A DNA stretch of 50,433 nucleotides, from assembly GCA_023485845.1 (NCBI GenBank), contig JAMCZE010000008.1, positions 1-50,433 on the forward strand, given 5' to 3'. The stretch comes from Patescibacteria group bacterium (GTDB taxonomy: Bacteria > Patescibacteriota > Microgenomatia > JAMCZE01). A model generated the notes under the pieces. The model did no database searches and had not been told where the DNA came from. It worked only from the letters and a program-made list of their open reading frames with translations. Positions 27,184 through 36,103 of this stretch are shown here, piece after piece. Every line of letters starts with the position of its first letter. The first letter of the stretch is position 1. The translations under genes were made by a program, and so were the position numbers.

Positions 27184-27630
27184 TTATTGTCCCCAGTCAA
27201 TGAGCTCAGTAAATCTCAAATAGAAGCCGAATGGATCTTCGACTCTAAAATCCCTCCAAAGGGTATCACCATCTTTTTTATCCATTACGGGCTGCTTTAT
27301 GCGACCTTTTATTTTTAGCTCGATTCTATTATAAAAATCGTCGATGTGTGCGACTGGGATTGTTATTTCGGTAGCATATCCACGTTTCGTATCTTTAGTA
27401 AAATTTTTGAAATATGCCTGATTATAAACTTTTTCGTTACCGCCATAAAAATTAAGAATCGTGTCGCCTTCGTCATCGTGCCGTTTGAGCACGAGATATC
27501 CAGGTTCGGTTGCGGTAATGGGATTTTCGGAAATCGATTCGAAGCCAAGAAGTCTATAAAACTCCTTTACGATTTCAAAATCTGGAACATGTAATTCGAT
27601 AATCAAATTATTACGTATGGGTAACTTCAT
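27184..27630 (-). CDS. VOC/glyoxalase-family protein
   Basis: LIIELHVPDFEIVKEFYRLLGFE...RDFRVEDPFGFYLRFTE. Confidence 0.8.
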   Translation of the reverse strand: MKLPIRNNLIIELHVPDFEIVKEFYRLLGFESISENPITATEPGYLVLKRHDDEGDTILNFYGGNEKVYNQAYFKNFTKDTKRGYATEITIPVAHIDDFYNRIELKIKGRIKQPVMDKKDGDTLWRDFRVEDPFGFYLRFTELIDWGQ

Positions 27631-27632
27631 AG

Positions 27633-28175
27633 TTATATTTTATAATCCCAACCTGGCTGCCAAGAATGGGTGTTACGCCAGTCTTCGGTAAAGGCCTGCT
27701 TCCAAGTTTTACCCTTAAGTAAAACATCTAAAGCTAATTGTGGGGCTTTATGCGCTACGATTGCGATCGATTTTCCATCGTAATTTGTCTTCAAAAATTC
27801 CAAAAATTCAGCAATTCTATTTTTTACATCCTCATAACTTTCTCCATTAGGAAATCTCTTGCTAATCATCTTCTCCTGCATTGGCTCAACAATTGACGAG
27901 GGCTTAGCGTTAAAATCTCCATAATTACATTCTCTTAATCTCGAATCAGGAATTATTGTATAAATACCTTTCCATGTAAGTTCGGCCGACTGCACGGCCC
28001 TTTTAAGATCAGAACAAAAGACAATATCAAACTTCTTGTTTTTAGTTTGATCTTTAAGATCAATGGATTGCTTTTTACCTAATTCAGATAAGCCAACATC
28101 ATCCCAACCAGAGGAGATGTGTTGCTCATTATCTGTCGTTGTCCCGTGAACAAAATAGGTTATTTTGACTGCCAT
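27633..28175 (-). CDS. Histidine phosphatase family protein
   Basis: SSGWDDVGLSELGKKQSIDL, FCSDLKRAVQSAE, IAIVAHKAPQLAL. Confidence 0.8.
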   Translation of the reverse strand: MAVKITYFVHGTTTDNEQHISSGWDDVGLSELGKKQSIDLKDQTKNKKFDIVFCSDLKRAVQSAELTWKGIYTIIPDSRLRECNYGDFNAKPSSIVEPMQEKMISKRFPNGESYEDVKNRIAEFLEFLKTNYDGKSIAIVAHKAPQLALDVLLKGKTWKQAFTEDWRNTHSWQPGWDYKI

Positions 28176-28177
28176 AA

Positions 28178-28354
28178 CTATTTTTTTATTTTAGAGTTTT
28201 TCTTAATAAAATCTTGCAAATCTTTTTCATAAACTCTCCAATAGCCAACCTTGACAGCATTCAATCGTCCAGCCTCAATATAGCGAAGCACAGATCGTTC
28301 ACTTACTCGTAGGTAATCGGCAACCTCTTTGATAGTTAAAAATTTATCTTTCAT
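28178..28354 (-). CDS. Excisionase-like helix-turn-helix protein (58 aa, not in the ORF track)
   Basis: Hand translation MKDKFLTIKEVADYLRVSERSVLRYIEAGRLNAVKVGYWRVYEKDLQDFIKKNSKIKK. Confidence 0.8.
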   Translation of the reverse strand: MKDKFLTIKEVADYLRVSERSVLRYIEAGRLNAVKVGYWRVYEKDLQDFIKKNSKIKK

Positions 28355-28446
28355 AGGTTTTATTTTTCCATTATAGCTCTACAAATTACCATTGTCAAAA
28401 GTGGCGGAATCTGTCAGAATGAAAGTAAATTACAATTACCATTACC

Positions 28447-29376
28447 ATGATCAAAGAAACAAAGGTAGCCCCAGAAGGTCTGCTGAAAATAAAACGAATA
28501 CTTGATACGATTCAAAGCCGTTACTCCCTCAATCCAGAGAGCAAATTTTTTGAATTCGAACTTGGTGGCTTCGGCTTGGAATTAAAAAATGATACTGATT
28601 ATTCGGAACTGAGAGATATTCTCAATGGCTTGAAAACAAAAGCTGGTATCGAACACGAAATAGCCGACTCATATATCGACCACAGAGGGAGAAAACAATC
28701 ATACACCCTATACGATTCCCAGAAATGTCGAATTGAAATTACCGATCCTGCAAAATTCATGAACTATCACAAAGAAATAAACGAGCAATGCCGATCAACA
28801 GCCCCGAAAGAAGGCGCAAAGGAATCAGATAAAAAAGCATTTCTGCCGATTAATATCGGCCAAATATTTGCGGGTCTCAAAAAAGATAAACCTAAATTTC
28901 CATACAAGTTGCCAGCTGGAACGAGATGGGAAGATACGACAATCAAATTTGAGGATGACGAAAACATCTACATCCAGGTTAAACATCTTAAGCACCACAC
29001 CAATTACAAAGAAATGGAATTTGTCGGGAGAGGGAAAAATCCAGGGCCGAGCGAACTGTGGACGTTCCTAAAAGTTCTGGCCCAGGTTAATGGCGAACTG
29101 GCCGTTAAAGACAAACAGGCCAGAGACAAATATAAAAAGCAAAAAGAGCTTCTGGCAAAAGCACTTCAGAGTTACTTCTCTATCGATTACGATCCATTTT
29201 TCCCTTACCGCAATTCCTTTGAAAAATATGGCAATTCCTACAAAATTAAAATCACTTTAATCCCGCCAACCAAAACAAAAGAGCCAGAAACCGAAGAAGA
29301 AAAAGACGATCTGGGAGTAAAAGAATATCTCGACGAGCAATCTCCCAATGTCTACGAAAAGGAAAAGCGAAATTAG
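28447..29376 (+). CDS. Hypothetical island protein
   Basis: 309-aa ORF followed by a hairpin terminator; no domain recognised. Confidence 0.65.
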   Translation: MIKETKVAPEGLLKIKRILDTIQSRYSLNPESKFFEFELGGFGLELKNDTDYSELRDILNGLKTKAGIEHEIADSYIDHRGRKQSYTLYDSQKCRIEITDPAKFMNYHKEINEQCRSTAPKEGAKESDKKAFLPINIGQIFAGLKKDKPKFPYKLPAGTRWEDTTIKFEDDENIYIQVKHLKHHTNYKEMEFVGRGKNPGPSELWTFLKVLAQVNGELAVKDKQARDKYKKQKELLAKALQSYFSIDYDPFFPYRNSFEKYGNSYKIKITLIPPTKTKEPETEEEKDDLGVKEYLDEQSPNVYEKEKRN

Positions 29377-29405
29377 TCTTTGACAATTCCAAAAGTAGAC
29401 CAAAG

Positions 29406-29434
29406 AAACTCCTCACAAAATGGGGAGTTTTTTG
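29406..29434 (+). terminator. Rho-independent terminator
   Basis: AAACTCC...GGGAGTTTTTT. Confidence 0.75.
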
Positions 29435-29501
29435 ATTTTTCAAAACTCATCGTGAAATTCGCCATCTGGGGGTAGAAGACAAAAATTCTTAACCAAATTA
29501 T

Positions 29502-29765
29502 ATGACCAAAAAATTACCCTCAGCTGAAGACTATACTCATTTTTTATCCACGTTTGATCTGGGAGCAGCCGCCTCATTGGTGTCGGCTGGCTTTGAGCTT
29601 GTCTCACTGGACAAAACCAATCCCAGAAAAGTCCAGTTCATCTTTCGCCGAGAACTCGGCATTGAAAAGGTCGTTGATGACTACTGGTCAGATCGCCTGG
29701 ACGTTAAAGCCAGAACATTCTTTGACAATGTGAAGATGTTAAAAAACCGAATCTATTCGGAGTAA
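29502..29765 (+). CDS. DUF5659-like small protein
   Basis: YTHFLSTFDLGAAASLVSAGFELVSLDKTNPRKVQFIFRR. Confidence 0.55.
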   Translation: MTKKLPSAEDYTHFLSTFDLGAAASLVSAGFELVSLDKTNPRKVQFIFRRELGIEKVVDDYWSDRLDVKARTFFDNVKMLKNRIYSE

Positions 29766-29769
29766 ACAG

Positions 29770-29970
29770 ATGATACCAGACACTCAAATGATAACTAAAT
29801 TTCAGGAGCTGATTAAGAAAGCAACTGGCAAAAAAATCAGCCGACAGGAAGCTCTTGAAAAAGGAGCGAAGTTTCTCCGTCTGGTTGAACTAACTTACAA
29901 ACCGATGACCGAATCCGAATTCCAAAAACTGCAGGAACGACGCAAAGAGACTGGCGACTTAAAAACTTAA
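29770..29970 (+). CDS. Hypothetical small protein
   Basis: Tightly packed between island genes. Confidence 0.5.
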   Translation: MIPDTQMITKFQELIKKATGKKISRQEALEKGAKFLRLVELTYKPMTESEFQKLQERRKETGDLKT

Positions 29971-29981
29971 CCAAAAACATT

Positions 29982-32162
29982 ATGCAAGAATTACAAACAA
30001 TTACCATTAAAGAATATTTATCCCGCAAGGGCGTTGCTTTTCGGGAGAGCGGCAAAGAGCTTATCGTTAAGTGCCTTTTTAATAACTGCGACAAAGACAG
30101 CCAAAGCAATGAGGCTCATCTGTATTTTGATTCAGAAACAGGCCAATACGAATGCAAGAAATGCGGTGAGAAAGGCAACCTCATAACTCTGGCCAAACAT
30201 CTGGGAGATGACATTAACGAGATAGCCTTAAATCCACGAGTTTCAGCAGTTAAGCCACGTTCCGCAAAATTTGGGGCTGTGTCGGCAGATGCCTGCCACT
30301 TGGCACTTACTCCCGATATCAGAAAGTATTTGAACGCCAGGGGCATTTCTGACCCCGTTGTGGACGCTTTCAAGCTGGGCTGGGGTAAATTCTATGGAAA
30401 ATACTGGATTACCATACCCATAAAGGACATTTACGGGTCTTTTTGTTTTTTCAAACTGCGCCAAGACCCGAACACTGGAAACGATAAAATGACCTATCCC
30501 AAAGGCATTGAGGCTCAAATTTACGGCTGGGAGATGCTAAGCGAAAATCATGATCGAATAATAATCTGCGAAGGAGAATTGGACAGGCTGGCCCTGATAT
30601 CAAGAAATATCCCTGCCATCACTTCAACACACGGCGCATTGACCTTCAAAAAAGAATGGGTAGATAAAATCGGCAAAGGCAAAAAGATTTACATCTGCTA
30701 CGACAATGACGAAGCTGGCCGAAAAGGATCGGAACGAGTGGCAAAACTGCTGGAAAATTCTGGCAATGAAATCTTTATTGTTACTCTCCCAAACGAAGTT
30801 GGCGAGGGCGGAGATATCACAGATTATCTGGTAAAACTCAACGGCGATCCCGAAGACCTATTCAGCAAATATGCCAAACCTTATCCAGAAAAAATTGATA
30901 CCTCGCAATTCAAACCTCTATCAGCAAAAAAAATTATAGAAACATTAGGGCTGACCATAAAAAGAGATGAGGAAAATAAGCTGATAACGTTTCTGTGTGA
31001 GCTCTCGGCCTACACCAAAAACTCCCAGCTCAACATTTCTTTTAACGCTCCGTCGTCAACTGGCAAATCATATATCCCGACAGAAATTGCTCGGCTCTTT
31101 CCAGAAGACGATATTGTCGAAGTCGGCTACTGCAGTCCGACTGCATTCTTTCATGACGTGGGAGAATACGACAAAGAGAGAAACGGCTACCTGGTAGACC
31201 TGAGCCGCAAAATATTAATCTTCTTAGATCAGCCACACACTCTGCTTTTACAACATTTAAGGCCATTACTATCTCACGACAAAAAGGAAATTCGCTTAAA
31301 GATTACCGACAAATCACAGAAAGCAGGATTAAGAACTAAAAACATATTTCTCCGAGGATTTCCTGCGGTAATTTTCTGTACTGCAGGACTAACGGCCGAT
31401 GAACAAGAAACCACGAGGTTTATGCTACTCTCGCCAGAAACCAATCAGGAGAAAATCAGGCAGGCAATTTACGAGAAAATCAAAAAAGAAACTGACAGCG
31501 AGAAATACGAAAATGTGCTTGAGGAAAATCTTGAAAGGCAGTCTCTTAAGGAAAGAATAAAGGCAATCAAACTCGAAAACATTCAGGGAATAAAGATCGG
31601 CTCGCCTGAAGAATTGGAGAAGATGTTCTTCGGCCAGAACAAAATGTTAAAACCCCGCCATCAGCGAGATATCGGCCGCATCATCTCATTGGTCAAAGCA
31701 TTTGCATTATTAAATCTATGGTTCAGGCAAAGAGAAGGATCAATCATCGTGGCCAACAGCGATGACATCACAGAAGCCTTCAATGTCTGGGATACTATTT
31801 CCGAAAGCCAAGAGCTTAACCTTCCGCCGTATGTCTACAAGCTTTTTCAGGAAATAATAATTCCAGCCTGGAATGAAAAGAATCAAGGTCGAGATGAGTT
31901 TGAAAAAATCACGGGCCAGCTGGGATTAACCAGACGGGAGATACAGCGAAAACACATTCTGGTTTATGGGAGAACTCTGGCCGACTGGCTTCTACGCCAA
32001 CACATGATTCCGTTATTAGAGAGCGCAGGATTAATCTGCCAAGAGCCTGATCCAAGCGACAAGCGGAAAATGTTAATTTACCCCACCACCCCACTCGGTA
32101 ATTCAGCCACTCAAAACAATAGTGAGCCCAATGGTGGGGTAGAAGAAAAATTAAATATATGA
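29982..32162 (+). CDS. Primase-like protein: zinc finger, TOPRIM and P-loop ATPase region
   Basis: CLFNNC...YECKKCGEKGN, RIIICEGELDRLAL and YICYDNDEAGRKGSERVAKLL (TOPRIM), SFNAPSSTGKSYIPTEIA (Walker A-like), LIFLDQP. Confidence 0.75.
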   Translation: MQELQTITIKEYLSRKGVAFRESGKELIVKCLFNNCDKDSQSNEAHLYFDSETGQYECKKCGEKGNLITLAKHLGDDINEIALNPRVSAVKPRSAKFGAVSADACHLALTPDIRKYLNARGISDPVVDAFKLGWGKFYGKYWITIPIKDIYGSFCFFKLRQDPNTGNDKMTYPKGIEAQIYGWEMLSENHDRIIICEGELDRLALISRNIPAITSTHGALTFKKEWVDKIGKGKKIYICYDNDEAGRKGSERVAKLLENSGNEIFIVTLPNEVGEGGDITDYLVKLNGDPEDLFSKYAKPYPEKIDTSQFKPLSAKKIIETLGLTIKRDEENKLITFLCELSAYTKNSQLNISFNAPSSTGKSYIPTEIARLFPEDDIVEVGYCSPTAFFHDVGEYDKERNGYLVDLSRKILIFLDQPHTLLLQHLRPLLSHDKKEIRLKITDKSQKAGLRTKNIFLRGFPAVIFCTAGLTADEQETTRFMLLSPETNQEKIRQAIYEKIKKETDSEKYENVLEENLERQSLKERIKAIKLENIQGIKIGSPEELEKMFFGQNKMLKPRHQRDIGRIISLVKAFALLNLWFRQREGSIIVANSDDITEAFNVWDTISESQELNLPPYVYKLFQEIIIPAWNEKNQGRDEFEKITGQLGLTRREIQRKHILVYGRTLADWLLRQHMIPLLESAGLICQEPDPSDKRKMLIYPTTPLGNSATQNNSEPNGGVEEKLNI

Positions 32163-32305
32163 CAAACACAATAAAACTCAATAGAAAAATGCGAAAAGGT
32201 ATGTTCAGCATATCCGATCAATGTAGAAAAGAAATGATGAGTGAAGCAATTAAACGAGGTAAAGCTTATGCAAAATCACAACGTCAAAATAACAAAACTA
32301 CCTAA
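32159..32305 (+). CDS. Possible 48-aa protein, ATGA overlap with primase-like stop
   Basis: MTNTIKLNRKMRKGMFSISDQCRKEMMSEAIKRGKAYAKSQRQNNKTT*. Confidence 0.35.
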   Translation: MTNTIKLNRKMRKGMFSISDQCRKEMMSEAIKRGKAYAKSQRQNNKTT

Positions 32306-32741
32306 AGAAACCGAGCTAAAGAAGTTTGATATCAATGGCTGGCTCGCAAAGGTCGACCTCTGGTCAGGAAAAGAAGTCGGTAAATTAACCGATCAGATTA
32401 TTAAAGACTACAACTGCCAAACCGCACTGGAGCTTTTGCTGGCTGGGAGAGTAGCGGCTCTGTCATGGAGATTAAATCACTGGGAGAGTCTGCTGGATAT
32501 GATGCTTAGCGATGGCAGCGATGCCTATAACTTTTCAAGCTCAGCCGATGACACACAAAGAAAGGCCGTAAAAGAATTAAGCAAAGGAGTTGAATCAACG
32601 CATCGACAATGGCTGACTTCGATTCTTCTGCTTAAAGAATTAAAGCAACCGACCCTGAATCTACAAATCAAAACCAAGAACGCATTGATCGCCCAAAATC
32701 AGCAAATCAACGTCGAAAAACCAGAGAAGCCAAATCATTAA
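32268..32741 (+). CDS. Hypothetical island protein
   Basis: ORF from ATG at 32268. Confidence 0.55.
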   Translation: MQNHNVKITKLPKETELKKFDINGWLAKVDLWSGKEVGKLTDQIIKDYNCQTALELLLAGRVAALSWRLNHWESLLDMMLSDGSDAYNFSSSADDTQRKAVKELSKGVESTHRQWLTSILLLKELKQPTLNLQIKTKNALIAQNQQINVEKPEKPNH

Positions 32742-32782
32742 CCATCAATAATCTTGGAAAATATATTTTTAATCACACACCA

Positions 32783-33169
32783 ATGAAAGACATTGATTTA
32801 GCCCAAATTCAATACCAAAGCTTTGCCGTAGAAGAATGCGGAAGGATAGACATCAACGAGATGATGGCAAAGATTAAAGAATTATTGAAAACCGAGCTTC
32901 TGCAGATAGAACTGAACGGGCTGGAAAATGACATCAAGCTGAGCTCTTCAAAAACTGGCAAAGGCGGAATCAGATACTGGTTTTTCTGTCCAAATTGTAA
33001 TAAGCGGGTTGGAGTTCTATACCGCCGTCCTGGAAGCAATTCTCTGGTCTGCCGAAGATGCGGAAACCTGCAATACAGCGCAGCTCGATATCACCGATCA
33101 CAGCAAGAGGAGCATGCGAGATTAATTAAAAGACTTTTGAAAGATCAGAAAAATAAAACAGCACATTGA
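32783..33169 (+). CDS. Zinc-ribbon protein
   Basis: FFCPNCNKRVGVLYRRPGSNSLVCRRCGNLQYSAARYH. Confidence 0.65.
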   Translation: MKDIDLAQIQYQSFAVEECGRIDINEMMAKIKELLKTELLQIELNGLENDIKLSSSKTGKGGIRYWFFCPNCNKRVGVLYRRPGSNSLVCRRCGNLQYSAARYHRSQQEEHARLIKRLLKDQKNKTAH

Positions 33170-33193
33170 GAAATCAGACAAAATGGGGTAAAA

Positions 33194-33342
33194 TATAATT
33201 GCGTCCTACAAGTTTGAATATCTGCACAGGGTATTGCTTCTTTTGAAGCCCAATTGCGGGCTGAAAGGGGCGACTATCCTCCACAATTGGTTGCCTTGTG
33301 CAATTCAGACTTGTGGGACGCAGGCTCTGGTCGTCCCTTTTT
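33194..33342 (+). ncRNA. Candidate structured small RNA with -10 box and intrinsic terminator
   Basis: TATAAT 33194-33199; 19-bp closing stem 33201-33219/33303-33321; inner hairpins; GGGACGCAG-GCT-CTGGTCGTCCC then TTTTTG. Confidence 0.6.
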
Positions 33343-33414
33343 GTTTTGTTTGACTTCTTCAAACCTTTGGCCCATGTATGTGTGTAGAGCAATAAAATTA
33401 AAAGTTTACATAAT

Positions 33415-34449
33415 ATGACAAGACCATTAAACACAAAAACAATAATCTTAAGCATAAGCGGAATAATCCTGCTGACTTTAACGGCTATCGGACTATTCGC
33501 ATATTTCTCCCTCTTCGGCGCACCACAATCAAAAGCCGAGTCAGAAAGATTCATCGTCTCGCTGAACGAATCAAAACAAGACGTTATTAAAAAACTCCAT
33601 GAGCAGAAATTTATTAAAAGTGAGCGGGGTTTTAATTATGTGCTCAAGGAAAACGATATCCAGCCAGGTGGATACAAAATATCAAAGAGCATGACGGCAT
33701 GGGAGCTGGCCAGTGCCATGAAAGAGCCCTATATGAAATGGGTCGTGATCCCTGAAGGGCTAAGAAAAGAACAAATCGCTGACGTTATAGGAGAGGCACT
33801 CGGCTGGAGCGAACAAATCAAAAAAGATTTCGTCACAAAATATACCGCCATGGCCTACGATCAGCTGGAAGGCATATATTTTCCCGACACCTATCTTCTC
33901 CCAAAAGACGAAACAGCACTTCAGATATCTGACAGGCTTCGGGCCAAATTCAACGAGAAATTCAAACCTTACGCCGACAAGTTTGTAAAGGCGAATATCA
34001 AATGGGATACGGCACTGAAGATCGCATCAATCGTGCAAAGAGAAGCAGCTGGCAAAAGCGATATGCCACTCGTAGCAGGAATTCTCTGGAACAGATTATT
34101 AAAAGACATGAAGCTTGAAGCCGACGACACAATCCAATACATCCGAGACGACGTGATCCATTATAGCGAAGCCCGATTTGATGCACAGCCAAAAGATTAC
34201 ACGAGCGTTGGGAGCTGGTGGACACCGATTAAGCTGGCCGATAAACAAATTGAATCTCCTTACAATACCTATCGAAACAAAGGACTTCCGCCACATCCTA
34301 TTTGCAATCCAGGTCTGGACGCAATCGATGCCGTGCTGAATTCAGCCGATACGGAATGTTTGTATTATCTTCACGATTCAAACGGACAAATTCATTGCGC
34401 CAAGACTTACGAAGAACACCAGGCCAACATTGAAAAATATTTGAAATAA
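33415..34449 (+). CDS. mltG: Endolytic transglycosylase MltG/YceG-like
   Basis: VVIPEGLRKEQIADVI, LEGIYFPDTYLL, ALKIASIVQREA, SPYNTYRNKGLPPHPICNPGLDAIDAVL. Confidence 0.9.
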   Translation: MTRPLNTKTIILSISGIILLTLTAIGLFAYFSLFGAPQSKAESERFIVSLNESKQDVIKKLHEQKFIKSERGFNYVLKENDIQPGGYKISKSMTAWELASAMKEPYMKWVVIPEGLRKEQIADVIGEALGWSEQIKKDFVTKYTAMAYDQLEGIYFPDTYLLPKDETALQISDRLRAKFNEKFKPYADKFVKANIKWDTALKIASIVQREAAGKSDMPLVAGILWNRLLKDMKLEADDTIQYIRDDVIHYSEARFDAQPKDYTSVGSWWTPIKLADKQIESPYNTYRNKGLPPHPICNPGLDAIDAVLNSADTECLYYLHDSNGQIHCAKTYEEHQANIEKYLK

Positions 34450-34450
34450 T

Positions 34451-36103
34451 ATGGAGCAACAAGCTCAAAAAATTAAATACTTTCTTTACGCCAGAAAATC
34501 ATCGGAGAGCGAGGATCGGCAGGTGCAGTCCATCGATGACCAAATCAATCGGCTAAAAGAGCTGTCAAAGGATTTGAGTTTGGATATTAAGAAAATCTAC
34601 AAAGAATCAAAGTCGGCAAAAAAGCCGAATAATCGCCCCCTGTTTGATGAAATGATCCAGCGCATTGAGGACGGAGAAGCCGATGGTATTTTGTGCTGGC
34701 AAATAAACCGACTATCCAGAAATCCGATTGATAGCGGAAAATTAAGCTGGCTTTTACAACAAGGCACGCTCAAATCGATTCAGACCATGGATCGAAAATA
34801 TCTACCCGATGATAACGTCATTCTCTTCAGCGTTGAAAGCGGAACAGCAAATCAATACATTTTGGATTTAAGAAAAAACGTCAAACGAGGACAGGAATCA
34901 AAATTAGCGAAAGGTTGGCTGCCCGCCTGCGCTCCTCAAGGATACTTAAACAGCAAAACCAAAGAAAAGGGAGACAACGATATTCTCAAAGACCCAGAAC
35001 GCTTTCCGCTAATAAGAAGAATGTGGGAGCTGATGCTGACAGGAAATTACACTCCGCCTCAAATCGCAAAGATTGCCAATGAGCAATGGGGATACACAAC
35101 AAGAAAAACAAAAAGAAGTGGTGGTAATCCTTTATCAAAGAGCGGAATTTATAGAATCTTTACCAATATTTTCTACACAGGAGTTATTGAATATAGCGGA
35201 CGGCAATACGAAGGTAAGCACGAACCGATAATCACGCTTGAAGAATACGACGCAGTCCAAAAACTTCTTGGGAGAAAAGGCAGGCCCAGACCAAAGAATC
35301 ACGCCTTTGCTTTTACTGGTTCGATACGCTGTTCTGAGTGCGGTTGCCTTTATACGGCCGAGACAAAACAAAAGTTAATAAAAGGTACTGGCAAAATCAA
35401 AGAATATACCTATTATCACTGCACCAGACGCAGAGAAGATTATAACTGCTCGCAAAAGAAAAGCATCAAACTTGATGATTTGGAATTGATGATTGAAAAA
35501 GAACTCGAAAAATATACCATCTTACCAGAGTTCCTGGGCTGGGCCCTGGAAGGTTTGAATAAAAAGAATGACACAGAAATCGAAGAAAGGACGAAGGTTT
35601 ACGAAATGCAGCATAAAACGCTCGTTCAAACCCAGAAAGAATTAGACGAGCTGACCAGAATGAGATACCGCCAGCTTATCGATGACGAAACATTTATCAA
35701 AGACAAAAACGAGCTGACGGCAAAAATTGCACAACTAAAAAGCAAACTGAGGGAGACCGAAGCCAGGGCCGAACGCTGGCTGGAATTATCAGAAAGAACT
35801 TTCAGTTTTGCTACCTATGCTCGCAAGGCTTTTATAACAGGCGGGTTAGAACTGAAGAAAGAAATATTACTTGGATTAGGTCAAAGCCCTAAAATTAAAG
35901 ACGGAAAGCTTGTGATCGAACCAAACGAATGGTTTCAGCCAATCAAAAATGACTATCCTAAATTAGAGAAAGAATACTTAGGGTTAGAACCGACGAAATT
36001 GCCACTAAATAAAGCAAAAACAGAGGCTTTGACCTCTGTTCGTGCACGCTGGCGGAGGAGACCGGATTCGAACCAGGCTAACTGCTGCCGTGCCAAATGT
36101 TAA
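34451..36103 (+). CDS. Large serine recombinase (divergent from B/D/E), 3' end overlaps a tRNA 3' fragment
   Basis: YARKSSESEDRQVQSIDDQI, GILCWQINRLSRNPID, zinc ribbon IRCSECGCLYTAE; C-terminus WRRRPDSN is antisense tRNA. Confidence 0.85.
   Translation: MEQQAQKIKYFLYARKSSESEDRQVQSIDDQINRLKELSKDLSLDIKKIYKESKSAKKPNNRPLFDEMIQRIEDGEADGILCWQINRLSRNPIDSGKLSWLLQQGTLKSIQTMDRKYLPDDNVILFSVESGTANQYILDLRKNVKRGQESKLAKGWLPACAPQGYLNSKTKEKGDNDILKDPERFPLIRRMWELMLTGNYTPPQIAKIANEQWGYTTRKTKRSGGNPLSKSGIYRIFTNIFYTGVIEYSGRQYEGKHEPIITLEEYDAVQKLLGRKGRPRPKNHAFAFTGSIRCSECGCLYTAETKQKLIKGTGKIKEYTYYHCTRRREDYNCSQKKSIKLDDLELMIEKELEKYTILPEFLGWALEGLNKKNDTEIEERTKVYEMQHKTLVQTQKELDELTRMRYRQLIDDETFIKDKNELTAKIAQLKSKLRETEARAERWLELSERTFSFATYARKAFITGGLELKKEILLGLGQSPKIKDGKLVIEPNEWFQPIKNDYPKLEKEYLGLEPTKLPLNKAKTEALTSVRARWRRRPDSNQANCCRAKC
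36014..36039 (-). terminator. Intrinsic terminator downstream of the tRNA 3' fragment
   Basis: Minus strand ACAGAGG-TCAAAG-CCTCTGTTTTTGC. Confidence 0.65.
36050..36074 (-). tRNA. tRNA 3'-end fragment (T loop, acceptor 3' strand, CCA), att-like
   Basis: Minus strand GGTTCGAATCCGGTCTCCTCCGCCA; no 5' half adjacent. Confidence 0.75.

Noticed and set aside
33194-33342. 6S RNA identity for the structured RNA
   Set aside because: Several inner hairpins instead of a single rod with a central bubble; no conserved 6S features recognised.
36042-36070. GTG at 36042 as the native start of the 36042-36839 ORF
   Set aside because: The first codons (MHAGGGDRIRTR) are antisense tRNA sequence belonging to the island edge.
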